This document shows, piece after piece, positions 35,905 to 44,377 of a stretch of 64,000 bases of DNA; the stretch's first letter is position 1, and the number at the start of each line of letters is the position of its first letter. The translations under genes and the position numbers were made by a program. The stretch spans positions 1 to 64,000 of the forward strand of contig JBASEY010000030.1 in assembly GCA_049652745.1 (NCBI GenBank), read 5' to 3'. The notes under the pieces are model-generated. The model saw only the letters and a list, made by a program, of their open reading frames with translations, did not search any database and was not told the DNA's origin. Origin of the DNA: JBASEY01 sp049652745. Its GTDB lineage: Bacteria > CSSED10-310.

Positions 35905-36675
35905 ATGATGAAAAATCTCTGTTCATATCTTCTAACGGCGCTTACACCGATTTTGTTTATTGGATGCGCGATGCATGGACCGATCATGCAACGTTTAGAT
36001 AGAATTGAAACGATCCAACAAACCGACCGTTCTGAAAGTAAGGCGGAATACAATGCCTTATTGCAAGAGCTGGAGATCGTTCTGATGCGGTTGGATGCCT
36101 TGTCCAAAAATCAAGCCAATCTTCTGGATGCAATGGCAGGGCAAAAAGAAATGCTCCAAAATGCTGTGGAAACAGTTCGATATTCACCATCGCGTACTGA
36201 ACAATCCCCTCCAACTCCTGCCATGTTTCCTCCAGATTTTGATTATCCAGACTTTCAACCTTCCGAATCAGTCGGTCAGGAATCCGATTACTCATCTCTA
36301 AATGCCGCCCAGCAACCCGAAGCGGTTTATCAAACAGCTTATAATGACTATTTAAACCGTAACTATGATCTGGCAATTCTTGCTTTTAAAAACTTTTTAA
36401 ATTCGTATCCCTCATCAAATCTTGCCGTCAATGCGCAATATTGGATTGGCGAATGCTATTATGCTCAAAAGGAATATGATAAGGCTCTCATAGAATTCGA
36501 AAAAGTGTTGACGCGTTATCCCGATGCTCCAAAAGCGATTTCTGCGTTGTTGAAAAAAGGACTAACTCTTTTCGAACTGGGAAAAGTCCAACAGGGTCGA
36601 TCTATATTGGAAGAACTGATTGATAAGCATCCATATTCTTCTGAAGCAAGAATTGCCGAAGACAGATTGCGCTGA
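35905..36675 (+). CDS. cpoB: CpoB/YbgF-type periplasmic TPR protein
   Basis: A 256-residue exported protein. The N-terminal signal ends in LFIGC, suggesting a lipoprotein rather than the soluble E. coli form. A coiled-coil segment follows (RLDRIETIQQ to about residue 90), then a proline/serine linker, then three TPR-like repeats (130-256; AYNDYLNRNYDLAILAFKNF, AQYWIGECYYAQKEYDKALI). CpoB ties Tol function to peptidoglycan synthesis at division. Last gene of the Tol-Pal cluster; a terminator follows 20 bases later. Confidence 0.92.
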   Translation: MMKNLCSYLLTALTPILFIGCAMHGPIMQRLDRIETIQQTDRSESKAEYNALLQELEIVLMRLDALSKNQANLLDAMAGQKEMLQNAVETVRYSPSRTEQSPPTPAMFPPDFDYPDFQPSESVGQESDYSSLNAAQQPEAVYQTAYNDYLNRNYDLAILAFKNFLNSYPSSNLAVNAQYWIGECYYAQKEYDKALIEFEKVLTRYPDAPKAISALLKKGLTLFELGKVQQGRSILEELIDKHPYSSEARIAEDRLR

Positions 36676-36694
36676 AAGACATGAAAAAGCGGTA

Positions 36695-36734
36695 GTCCGG
36701 TTCAATGTAAAAAAAGAACCGGACACTTTTTTAT
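36695..36734 (+). terminator. Rho-independent terminator closing the Tol-Pal operon
   Basis: A perfect 9-bp stem GTCCGGTTC / GAACCGGAC with a 12-base loop, followed by AC and a TTTTTTATTT tract. It begins 20 bases after the cpoB stop. Confidence 0.88.
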
Positions 36735-36750
36735 TTGTGAGGGTTATCCC

Positions 36751-37959
36751 ATGAAAGCTATTATTTTAACAGCTGGTTCAGGAACTCGTTTGGAGCCTTT
36801 GACTGAAACACGTCCTACAGCGTTAATCCCAATATGTGGAAAATCTATTCTTTCTCGCACCCTGGAATCTTTGTCACAAGTTGGAATTCAGGATATTGCC
36901 GTTGTCATCAACCCGAAATACCCTGGTCTTGATCGACTATTAGCAAACCTGAACACACCTGATAACCCTACTTTTACTTTATACAAGCAGGTGCATTCCC
37001 ATGGCATCGGACACGGTATTCTTGCCGCTGCCGACTTTATCGATGAACGTGATTATTTCTTACTTGCTTACGGCGATATCCTTTTTTCCGACAATATGTT
37101 TCGGACTCTGATCCATTCTTTCAACAGCATCAAAAAACCCGTCGCTTCCGTCAGCCTTACAGCGAACTCAAGTGATTTCGGAATTATTTATATGGATCAT
37201 GAAATGAAAATAAATCGGATTATCGAAAAACCAAAGACACCTGAGCTTGGCAACTATATCCTGGCTGGAGCTTTTATTTTACCCGGCTCTTTTTTCGATA
37301 TATTGAAAAGGTGTTCAGGGAATGTAATCGAGGCATTCAGAATTCTGCAGAATACTCATTCCTTATTTGCATCGATTTGGGAAGGTGAATGGATCGATAT
37401 AACTTATCCCTGGAGTATTTTGACGGCCAATCAAATGGTCATGAGCCAGTGGAATCATTCTGTTATGGCCACGACAACCCTTATTGAACCAGGCACTATA
37501 ATCGCCGGCCCGGTAGTGATTGAAGACAATGTCATAATAAAAGCCGGGGCAGCGGTTCTTGGTCCCTGTTTCATCGGCAAAAACAGCTTTATTGGCCATA
37601 ATGCCTTGCTGCGCGAAAACACATGTATTGGAGAAGGCTCTATAATTGGATTCGGCGTTGAAGTCAAAAATTCGGTACTGATGCCGGGAACAGAAATCGG
37701 CCGATTGAGTTTCATCGGTGATTCCATCATCGGTGAAAAGGTCAATATCGGCTCCGCTACAATACTTGTGAATATCAACATGGATCATAGCAGCGTCAAG
37801 GTTGACGTCGCGGGTAAGTCCATCGACTCAGGATTTGATAAATTAGGCTCATTTATTGGAGACGGCACCTGGATAGGCGCAAACCACACATTTCTTCCAG
37901 GAACAAAAATAGCATCCAATCAAACCATCCCCCATTTTGGGACCTATCCACAAAAATAG
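36751..37959 (+). CDS. GlmU-like sugar-phosphate nucleotidyltransferase
   Basis: A 402-residue two-domain protein. The N-terminal nucleotidyltransferase has LTAGSGTRLEPLTETRP, HGIGHGILAAADF and YGDILFSD; the C-terminal part (about 240-402) is a left-handed beta-helix of hexapeptide repeats (VIEDNVIIKAGAAVLG, IGKNSFIGHNALLREN). The layout resembles archaeal-type bifunctional GlmU, which acetylates glucosamine-1-P and adds UMP. Its position 12 bases before glmS supports a role in UDP-GlcNAc synthesis; glmM is not in the window. A related glucose-1-P or mannose-1-P transferase is the alternative. GAGGG lies eight bases before the ATG. Confidence 0.8.
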   Translation: MKAIILTAGSGTRLEPLTETRPTALIPICGKSILSRTLESLSQVGIQDIAVVINPKYPGLDRLLANLNTPDNPTFTLYKQVHSHGIGHGILAAADFIDERDYFLLAYGDILFSDNMFRTLIHSFNSIKKPVASVSLTANSSDFGIIYMDHEMKINRIIEKPKTPELGNYILAGAFILPGSFFDILKRCSGNVIEAFRILQNTHSLFASIWEGEWIDITYPWSILTANQMVMSQWNHSVMATTTLIEPGTIIAGPVVIEDNVIIKAGAAVLGPCFIGKNSFIGHNALLRENTCIGEGSIIGFGVEVKNSVLMPGTEIGRLSFIGDSIIGEKVNIGSATILVNINMDHSSVKVDVAGKSIDSGFDKLGSFIGDGTWIGANHTFLPGTKIASNQTIPHFGTYPQK

Positions 37960-37971
37960 AAAGCATGGCTT

Positions 37972-39783
37972 ATGTGCGGCATAGTGGGAATCGTCAGCTC
38001 TGACCAAGTCAGCTCCAAAATTGTGAAATCTCTCTTAAACCTGGAATACCGTGGTTACGACTCATGTGGCCTGGCCATCTACTCTGATGGAAAAATTGAT
38101 GTTCGAAAAGACATCGGACATGTTCAATCCGTATCCGACAAACTAAAATTTTCGGAAATGATCGGAGCCATCGGTATCGGCCATACGCGATGGGCGACAA
38201 CCGGCGCAGTCACTGAAATCAATGCTCACCCGCATTTCAGTAACGATGGTAACATCGCCTTGGTTCATAATGGGATTATTTCCAATTATCGAGATCTCAG
38301 GCAAAAACTGGAATCTCAGGGATATCGTTTCATTTCAGATACCGACACTGAAGTGTTGGTACATCTTGTGGATAGCAAATTTAAGCATCTCAACAATATT
38401 GAGTTAGCTATTCGATATATGTGCCGCGAATTGGAGGGAACCTACGCTTTTGCGCTTCTGGCAACATATGAACCCGGTAAAATATTTGCCGCTCGAAAAG
38501 AGAGTCCTCTTATCGTCGCTCTTGGGATTGGTGAGAATTATCTTGCATCGGACTACAACGCCATTCTTGATTACACACGCACTGTCATGCCGGTTAAAGA
38601 TGGTGAATATGTTGTTTTAAACCGTGAAACGGTTTCGATAAAAAGCATCTATTCCGCAGAAAAGATATCCCGCGATTTAGTGACTTTGGATTGGGACCCG
38701 GAATTGTCTCAAAAGGGCGGTTACCCACATTATATGTTGAAAGAAATCCATGAGCAGCCGGGAACGATTGAATCGGCCTTATTGATGGACAGCCAATTGA
38801 TTCAAGATGTTTGCCGAAGAATCATTGATGCAGATCGAATATATCTGATTGGAGTGGGTACCACATATTTTGTTGCGGAATGTGCTCAATACTATTTCAG
38901 CCAAAACTCAGGAAAACACCTTATACCATGCTCATCCGACGAATTTGAGCATTTGGCTGAACTGACTGATAAATCACTGGTCATCGCTTTCTCACAATCC
39001 GGTGAAACATACGATACGCTTCACGCGATAAGGTACGCAAAAAAATTCAAATCCAAAACAATTGCGATCGTCAATGTCATGGGTTCGACAATGGTTGAGG
39101 AAGTCGATCTGTCAATTATGCAGCAATCCGGTCCGGAAATTTGTGTTCTTTCCACTAAAACTGCAATTGCCCAAATTACAATCGCTCTGCGCTTAAGTAT
39201 TGAACTTGGCCTGATGAATTCATTTCTCAAACTGGATACGTATAACGACAAGCGGCGTTCATTATCCGAGCTTTCAAGCCTGGCACGAAAAGTCATCGAT
39301 GAATCCAAAGGCTTCGTTCACTCGTTGGCAAAGCAGACCAAAAATATAAAAAACTGGTTGTTTATCGGCAGAGGCATCTATAGTGCCGTTGCCCAAGAAG
39401 CTGCACTGAAGATGAAAGAAGTGACTTATCATCATGCCGAAGGCGTTCCCGGCGGGTTTATGAAACATGGCACCATTGCTTTGATTGAAAAAGAATTTGG
39501 TTCCATTTTTTTTATTCCACCTCAAACGTCTAAAAATCTATATAAGCTATCGATTGCTAATGCCGAAGAGATCAAGTCCAGGAACGGCTTCATAATTGGA
39601 TTTGGATTTGGTGAACCTCTCGATATTTTTGATCATCAAATCAATCTAGACGAAACGGATGATGTATGTGCACCGATACTCCTGCTGATTCTCGGCCAGC
39701 TATTTGCCTACTATTCCGCCGTTGTTCTAAAACGAAATGTTGACCGCCCTCGCTCACTGGCTAAATCTGTTACGGTTGCTTGA
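37972..39783 (+). CDS. glmS: Glutamine-fructose-6-phosphate aminotransferase
   Basis: A 603-residue GlmS that makes glucosamine 6-phosphate from fructose 6-phosphate and glutamine. Cys2 of MCGIVGIV is the glutaminase nucleophile; LEYRGYDSCGLA, GHTRWATTGAVTEINAHPH and VHNGIISNY belong to the amidotransferase domain. Two SIS domains follow (GVGTTYFVAECAQYYF, SQSGETYDT, then FIGRGIYSAVAQEAALKMKE), and the C-terminal DRPRSLAKSVTVA replaces the usual DqPRNLAKSVTVE. Only 12 bases separate it from the GlmU-like gene, leaving no room for a glmS ribozyme. The 3' end overlaps the convergent acyl-CoA synthetase gene by 14 bases. Confidence 0.97.
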   Translation: MCGIVGIVSSDQVSSKIVKSLLNLEYRGYDSCGLAIYSDGKIDVRKDIGHVQSVSDKLKFSEMIGAIGIGHTRWATTGAVTEINAHPHFSNDGNIALVHNGIISNYRDLRQKLESQGYRFISDTDTEVLVHLVDSKFKHLNNIELAIRYMCRELEGTYAFALLATYEPGKIFAARKESPLIVALGIGENYLASDYNAILDYTRTVMPVKDGEYVVLNRETVSIKSIYSAEKISRDLVTLDWDPELSQKGGYPHYMLKEIHEQPGTIESALLMDSQLIQDVCRRIIDADRIYLIGVGTTYFVAECAQYYFSQNSGKHLIPCSSDEFEHLAELTDKSLVIAFSQSGETYDTLHAIRYAKKFKSKTIAIVNVMGSTMVEEVDLSIMQQSGPEICVLSTKTAIAQITIALRLSIELGLMNSFLKLDTYNDKRRSLSELSSLARKVIDESKGFVHSLAKQTKNIKNWLFIGRGIYSAVAQEAALKMKEVTYHHAEGVPGGFMKHGTIALIEKEFGSIFFIPPQTSKNLYKLSIANAEEIKSRNGFIIGFGFGEPLDIFDHQINLDETDDVCAPILLLILGQLFAYYSAVVLKRNVDRPRSLAKSVTVA

Positions 39784-41593
39784 GATCAGATCGATATAAA
39801 GCATCTATATGTGAGCTGAATTTTCGAAGGATTACACGACGTTTGAGTTTCATCGTGGGAGTGAGTTCTCCCCCATCGACCGTCCAAGGGTGCTGCAACA
39901 TAATAAACTTTTTAACCTGTTCATACCTTGGCAGTCCTGCTATGGTCGCTTGAATTTCCGCCTGCATTTTATTGTAAATCTCTTCTGTCTGAATCATCTG
40001 CTCCGGAGTCAGATCTCCAAGCCCACTATCACGAGACCATTCTCTCATTTTTTCAAAATTTGGAACGATCAAAGCCGAGATAAAATTTTTTGTGTCACCG
40101 ATTAGCATGGCATGACTTATAAACGGATTGGAAGTAAGAAGATTTTCTATAGGTTGAGGTGCAATATTTTTCCCTCCGGATGTCACGATAATCTCTTTCT
40201 TTCTATCGATAATCCAAAGAAAACCATCTTCGTCTATTCGACCGATATCTCCCGTTTTCAACCAGCCTTCATCGTCGAACAACTCCTGAGTTTCTTCAGG
40301 TTTACGATAATACCCTTTCGTCACGTTGGGGCCTTTTACCAGGATCTCACCATCTTCAGCTAATTTCAGACGAACGCTGTCAAGCGCTTTGCCGACCGAG
40401 CCCAGCCTGAAAGCTCCTTCATGATTGGCAGTGTTAACGGGAGCAGTTTCTGTCAAGCCATAACCTTCCATTATTTTTATACCGACTGATTGAAAAAAAC
40501 GGCCTATTCGGGGTTCAAGAGAAGCGCCGCCGGAGACGAAAAACCGGATTCGACCACCAAAATTATTGTGAAGTTTTTTAAATACCAGGCGATGAGCCAG
40601 GCGGTATTGCTGTTGGAGAGCGAAGCTGAGATCCTTCTGTCCACCACCAGCCTGGTGATATTGTCTACCCACTTGTAATGCCCAATTAAATATAGCTTTT
40701 TTAATACCACTCCCCGATTTTACCGTCTCGATTATTCGTAGATAGATCTTTTCAAACAATCGTGGTACAGCAACGACAAATGTCGGTTTTACTTCAGCCA
40801 TATCCCGAGCAACAGTGTCGAGTGATTCTGCGAAAGCATACATGGAACCTGAAGTGAGAAACGCGGTGTAATATGCGCCGCAGCGTTCAAGAACATGGGC
40901 AAGCGGTAAAATCCCCAACACCACATCCGACTCAGATAAGACAAACATCTTTTTCATATCTCGTATATTGGATACAAAATTGGCATGCGATAACATCACT
41001 CCCTTTGGATATGCAGTTGTACCGGATGTATATACGATACTAGCCAAGTCGTCTGGTTGCACAGCTTGAATCAAGGCATGGATTTCGTCCGGGTTCTTGT
41101 CGATCTTCCTACCAATATTGATGACTTCCTGAAACGAAACGATTTTCTCATCCAACTCCACTCCAAATGGATCGAACACAATAACTTTTTCAATTCGGGG
41201 GAGTGTGTCGAGCTGATGACGGATTTTTCCCAACTGTTCTCGATTTTCAACAAAAAGAAACCGTGATTCGCTCTGATCAAGAATATAATGGATTTGATCA
41301 GTTTTAAGTGTGGCATAAAGAGATACGGACGCCACCCCCAGGCACAATGACGCCAGGTCGGTAATAAACCATTCCGGCCTATTTTCTGAAAGGATCGCCA
41401 CATGGTCGCCCTTATCGAGACCGTAAGCTTGCAAAGCGGAAACCAGCATAAAGACTCGATTTTGGATTTCTTTAAAAGTCAAATCCACCCAATGTCCGCC
41501 TTTCCGATATCGAATTGCGGCATGATTGGGCAATCGATCACATGTAGCCATGAAAATCCCGCATAATGTTTCCCTGTTGGTGGCGTTTTCCAC
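39770..41593 (-). CDS. Long-chain acyl-CoA synthetase (AMP-forming)
   Basis: A 607-residue ANL-superfamily enzyme of the FadD15/ACSL type. The ATP-binding P-loop YTSGTTAYPKGVMLSH, the adenylation motif GYGLTETAPVN, and the hinge block WLKTGDIGRIDEDGFLWIIDRKKE are intact, as is the C-terminal lysine region LTPTMKLKRR. It activates fatty acids with ATP and CoA on the cytoplasmic side of the membrane. The start is GTG with a GGGGGT site upstream. It lies 33 bases downstream of the FadL-type porin gene, so uptake and activation are probably co-expressed. Confidence 0.92.
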   Translation of the reverse strand: MENATNRETLCGIFMATCDRLPNHAAIRYRKGGHWVDLTFKEIQNRVFMLVSALQAYGLDKGDHVAILSENRPEWFITDLASLCLGVASVSLYATLKTDQIHYILDQSESRFLFVENREQLGKIRHQLDTLPRIEKVIVFDPFGVELDEKIVSFQEVINIGRKIDKNPDEIHALIQAVQPDDLASIVYTSGTTAYPKGVMLSHANFVSNIRDMKKMFVLSESDVVLGILPLAHVLERCGAYYTAFLTSGSMYAFAESLDTVARDMAEVKPTFVVAVPRLFEKIYLRIIETVKSGSGIKKAIFNWALQVGRQYHQAGGGQKDLSFALQQQYRLAHRLVFKKLHNNFGGRIRFFVSGGASLEPRIGRFFQSVGIKIMEGYGLTETAPVNTANHEGAFRLGSVGKALDSVRLKLAEDGEILVKGPNVTKGYYRKPEETQELFDDEGWLKTGDIGRIDEDGFLWIIDRKKEIIVTSGGKNIAPQPIENLLTSNPFISHAMLIGDTKNFISALIVPNFEKMREWSRDSGLGDLTPEQMIQTEEIYNKMQAEIQATIAGLPRYEQVKKFIMLQHPWTVDGGELTPTMKLKRRVILRKFSSHIDALYRSDLKQP

Positions 41594-41626
41594 GTTACCC
41601 CCTTTTTTTATTTCAAGAAATTCAAA

Positions 41627-42916
41627 TCAGAACTTGTATGTTGCCTGAACACTGAACATATGCGCATTCGATTCATAAGCGCCGTTTATACTTCGATAAT
41701 TTGTCGTTGTTTCCCGGTCTTTGAACTGTAAATACATATACGATCCCCGAAGATTCAGATTTCCGAAATCGTATCCGGCGCCAATCTGCATTGAATACCT
41801 GTCGGCATCGGGTAAAATAGGATCGAGCGTCTCATCGGGAACAGGAGATGTATCGTAATAAACGCCACCAAACACAGATATCTGATCTGTAGCTTGATAA
41901 TGCAATCCCAAGCGATAACTGAGAACATCCTTCCAGTCTTTTTTCTGGCTGACATCCGGTAGACCGGCAAACTCAAAATCGATATCCAGACTTTTATAAC
42001 TTGACCACCCCATCCACAGCACGTCAAATTCTGTATAAAATTTTTCAGTTACATCATAGCCCAGACCAACTGCTATTGTTTCAGGCATTGTCATTTCGGT
42101 ACGGCCCTTTGTGTCTGGGAAATAATTTCTGATTATCGAATCCACCGCGGGGCCATAACCTGATTCGGGCACATAAAAGTTCGCGTTTCCTTCATATCCA
42201 CACTTGACTTTGCTTCGATAGGATAAGCCTAAATGCACTCGATCGATTTGCCCATGAACGCCCAAATTAAATCCCCAATCTCCGCTATCGTTATCACCTT
42301 TCAAAGTCATATCACTGTCATCTAAAATGATGGTGGTTCCCAAGGCTGCCGATAATGCATCGGCTACATTTGTCATATCTATTGCCGCTTTATAAGACAC
42401 TTTGGATTTAACCCATAATGCCCCCGCTGCAACTGACCAATCGTCTAGAAAACGATAGGACACCACCGGGCTTACATAAATTGATTCAATGGATACATCT
42501 CGTAGAAGATATCGGTAAACGAAATATTTTTCTCCAGACCAATCCATACCCAAGCCGTACGGTGCGAAGATACCCAGACCCAAGTTCCAATCATCGTTCA
42601 AATGATGAGTCAAGTATACATTTGGAATCCAAAACACCTGGTCTTCAGTCTCCCAAGTGCGGCCATAAGGATCTTCCATTTTGCTTTTTGGCGGTATTGC
42701 AGTCATTCCAACTGCTATTTGGGTATCTTCCAGTTGAGATATTCCTGCGGGATTGTAAAAAATTGCTGACGGATTATCAGCCTTTGCAGTGAAGGCTCCT
42801 GCCATACCCATTGCAGTAGCGCCCTGCTCATAGATACTGAAACCCGCACTGAATATTGCAGGTACAAAAAGACTTAGAGTGCATAAAAACAGCGAAGTGA
42901 CAAAAAGGGTGCGCAT
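41627..42916 (-). CDS. FadL/OmpP1/TodX-type outer-membrane transporter
   Basis: A 429-residue beta-barrel protein with a signal peptide (1-23, ending FSA) and the FadL hatch region: GFSIYEQGATAMGMAGAF then ADNPSAIFYNPAGI with the NPA motif. The barrel ends with alternating aromatic residues and a final VQATYKF, the C-terminal Phe of outer-membrane proteins. FadL carries long-chain fatty acids or other hydrophobic compounds across the outer membrane. ATG 42916 with AAGGAG nine bases upstream is chosen; a frame starting at 43135 would run into the adenosine deaminase gene. Followed by the acyl-CoA synthetase gene. Confidence 0.93.
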   Translation of the reverse strand: MRTLFVTSLFLCTLSLFVPAIFSAGFSIYEQGATAMGMAGAFTAKADNPSAIFYNPAGISQLEDTQIAVGMTAIPPKSKMEDPYGRTWETEDQVFWIPNVYLTHHLNDDWNLGLGIFAPYGLGMDWSGEKYFVYRYLLRDVSIESIYVSPVVSYRFLDDWSVAAGALWVKSKVSYKAAIDMTNVADALSAALGTTIILDDSDMTLKGDNDSGDWGFNLGVHGQIDRVHLGLSYRSKVKCGYEGNANFYVPESGYGPAVDSIIRNYFPDTKGRTEMTMPETIAVGLGYDVTEKFYTEFDVLWMGWSSYKSLDIDFEFAGLPDVSQKKDWKDVLSYRLGLHYQATDQISVFGGVYYDTSPVPDETLDPILPDADRYSMQIGAGYDFGNLNLRGSYMYLQFKDRETTTNYRSINGAYESNAHMFSVQATYKF

Positions 42917-43013
42917 AATTGATAACTCCTTTTTTACTCCGCACGGCTTACTTCCACTTTCGTGGTTTCGAAATAAAACTGTATTTTGATGATCTGAAAA
43001 TGTCAATGGTTTT

Positions 43014-44240
43014 TTATTCAAGGTGCGAAACCGCCCGTTGCTCTTGTTCGAGTTTTTCATAATAATCAATGATCTGCCTGACATAAGCTCTTTTTTCTGG
43101 ATAGGTGCCCGGAAAAAAGCTTCTTTTAAATCCATATATTACAAGATTTTTCAGTTTGTCGGCATCGATAGAAAAATGCTTGACCGCCAATTCGATTTCG
43201 TGCGTCAAAGTCGTGTTCGAAACCGTACGATTATCGGTGCAGAGCGCGATACTGAGATCATGATCCAGAAATTTTCTCAGGGAATGATCTTCCAGGTTTT
43301 TCAGCATCGGCATGGTTTGAATATTACTGGTCAAACACACTTCAAGGGTTATTCTCCGATCAGCAATAAAATTAGCTAATTCCCACACATAGCGGTTTTT
43401 ATCCGGGATTCCCGGCTGTTCGATATGATCGATCGAATAAAGATGAAAGCCATGTCCGATTCGATCGGCATATAAATCTGTAATAGCCTGAAAAATACTT
43501 TCCGGGCCATAAGCTTCGCCGGCATGAACGGTTTTTTTCATAAAATGCCTATGGGCGTAATGATAAGCCGCCCGGTGATCGCCTGCGGGATAACCAGCCT
43601 CTTGACCTGCTAAATCAAAACCGACTATCGGCAACCCATATTGATCTCTGATTCTGACTGAAGCCATCGCCAGCTCTTCAGAAGCTAACGCATACAGTCT
43701 TTTCCCCGTAGAAAACCTGTGCACATCAGCAAAATGTTCATAATAAGTAGAGTAATTCGCGCCAAACATTCTCATTGCACAACAAATGATACCATAGCGA
43801 AAAGGGGGTTCCTCACCACTGACCACGGCATCGCGGCAATTAAAAATGCCCGCATACCGCTCAAGTCCTTGATTGACGGCTTTCAACACATTTTCTACTG
43901 GGAGTTGCTTACTGATATGTAGTTGAGGGGCAAATCGAACCTCGAGATATCGAATACCTTCCATAGCACAATCTTCAGCAAGTTCAAATGCTACTTGTTC
44001 TAACGCTTCATCATCCTGCATCACCGCTATTGAGTACGCAAAGCCGGCCAAATATTCACCAAGATCTCGATACCGGTCTTTAAAAACCAATTCTTTCAGC
44101 CCCGAAATCTCATTTGAAGGTAACTTTATATTTTTCTTTCGTGCTAAATCAATCAGCGTTTGCAGCCTGATAGAGCCGTCAAGATGAACATGTAAGTCGG
44201 ATTTGGGTAATTTTTGTATAAATTCACGTGTGATCTGCAT
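43014..44240 (-). CDS. add: Adenosine deaminase
   Basis: A 408-residue zinc amidohydrolase. Zinc ligands His17 and His19 are in DLHVHLDGSI, the HAGEA motif carries the next His with catalytic Glu, RIGHGF follows, and LCTDNRTVSNT holds the last ligand pair Asp-Asp/Asn. It deaminates adenosine to inosine in purine salvage. It is longer than E. coli Add (333 residues), with an insertion near 130-180 (CRDAVVSGEEPPFRYGI). The first 14 codons and upstream 69 bases lie in a 110-bp direct repeat whose second copy is at 46667-46776. Confidence 0.9.
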   Translation of the reverse strand: MQITREFIQKLPKSDLHVHLDGSIRLQTLIDLARKKNIKLPSNEISGLKELVFKDRYRDLGEYLAGFAYSIAVMQDDEALEQVAFELAEDCAMEGIRYLEVRFAPQLHISKQLPVENVLKAVNQGLERYAGIFNCRDAVVSGEEPPFRYGIICCAMRMFGANYSTYYEHFADVHRFSTGKRLYALASEELAMASVRIRDQYGLPIVGFDLAGQEAGYPAGDHRAAYHYAHRHFMKKTVHAGEAYGPESIFQAITDLYADRIGHGFHLYSIDHIEQPGIPDKNRYVWELANFIADRRITLEVCLTSNIQTMPMLKNLEDHSLRKFLDHDLSIALCTDNRTVSNTTLTHEIELAVKHFSIDADKLKNLVIYGFKRSFFPGTYPEKRAYVRQIIDYYEKLEQEQRAVSHLE

Positions 44241-44309
44241 TCGATTAACCCCCCGCCATCCAAGGCATTGCCGGATTATAAAAGCTTTAGTTTTTAAGGG
44301 TCAAATAAT
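44200..44309. repeat. 110-bp direct repeat, copy R1 (add start region)
   Basis: Identical over 110 bases to 46667-46776 (114 bases with one mismatch if extended left to 44196/46663). R1 covers the first 14 codons of add, its ribosome site and 69 bases upstream. The insert between R1 and R2 contains the first roughly 700-residue GT-C-like gene. Confidence 0.93.
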
Positions 44310-44377
44310 ATGATTCAGAGCATGAATGTAAAATCATGTTTAACGCCTTGTTTTTTAGACGCAACGGTGACATCAAC

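Noticed and set aside
37972..37980. glmS ribozyme
   Set aside because: Only 12 bases separate glmS from the gene upstream, so there is no leader to hold it.
42917..43135. N-terminal extension of the FadL-type protein to 43135
   Set aside because: It runs into adenosine deaminase and lacks a signal peptide; the ATG at 42916 has both a ribosome site and a signal peptide.
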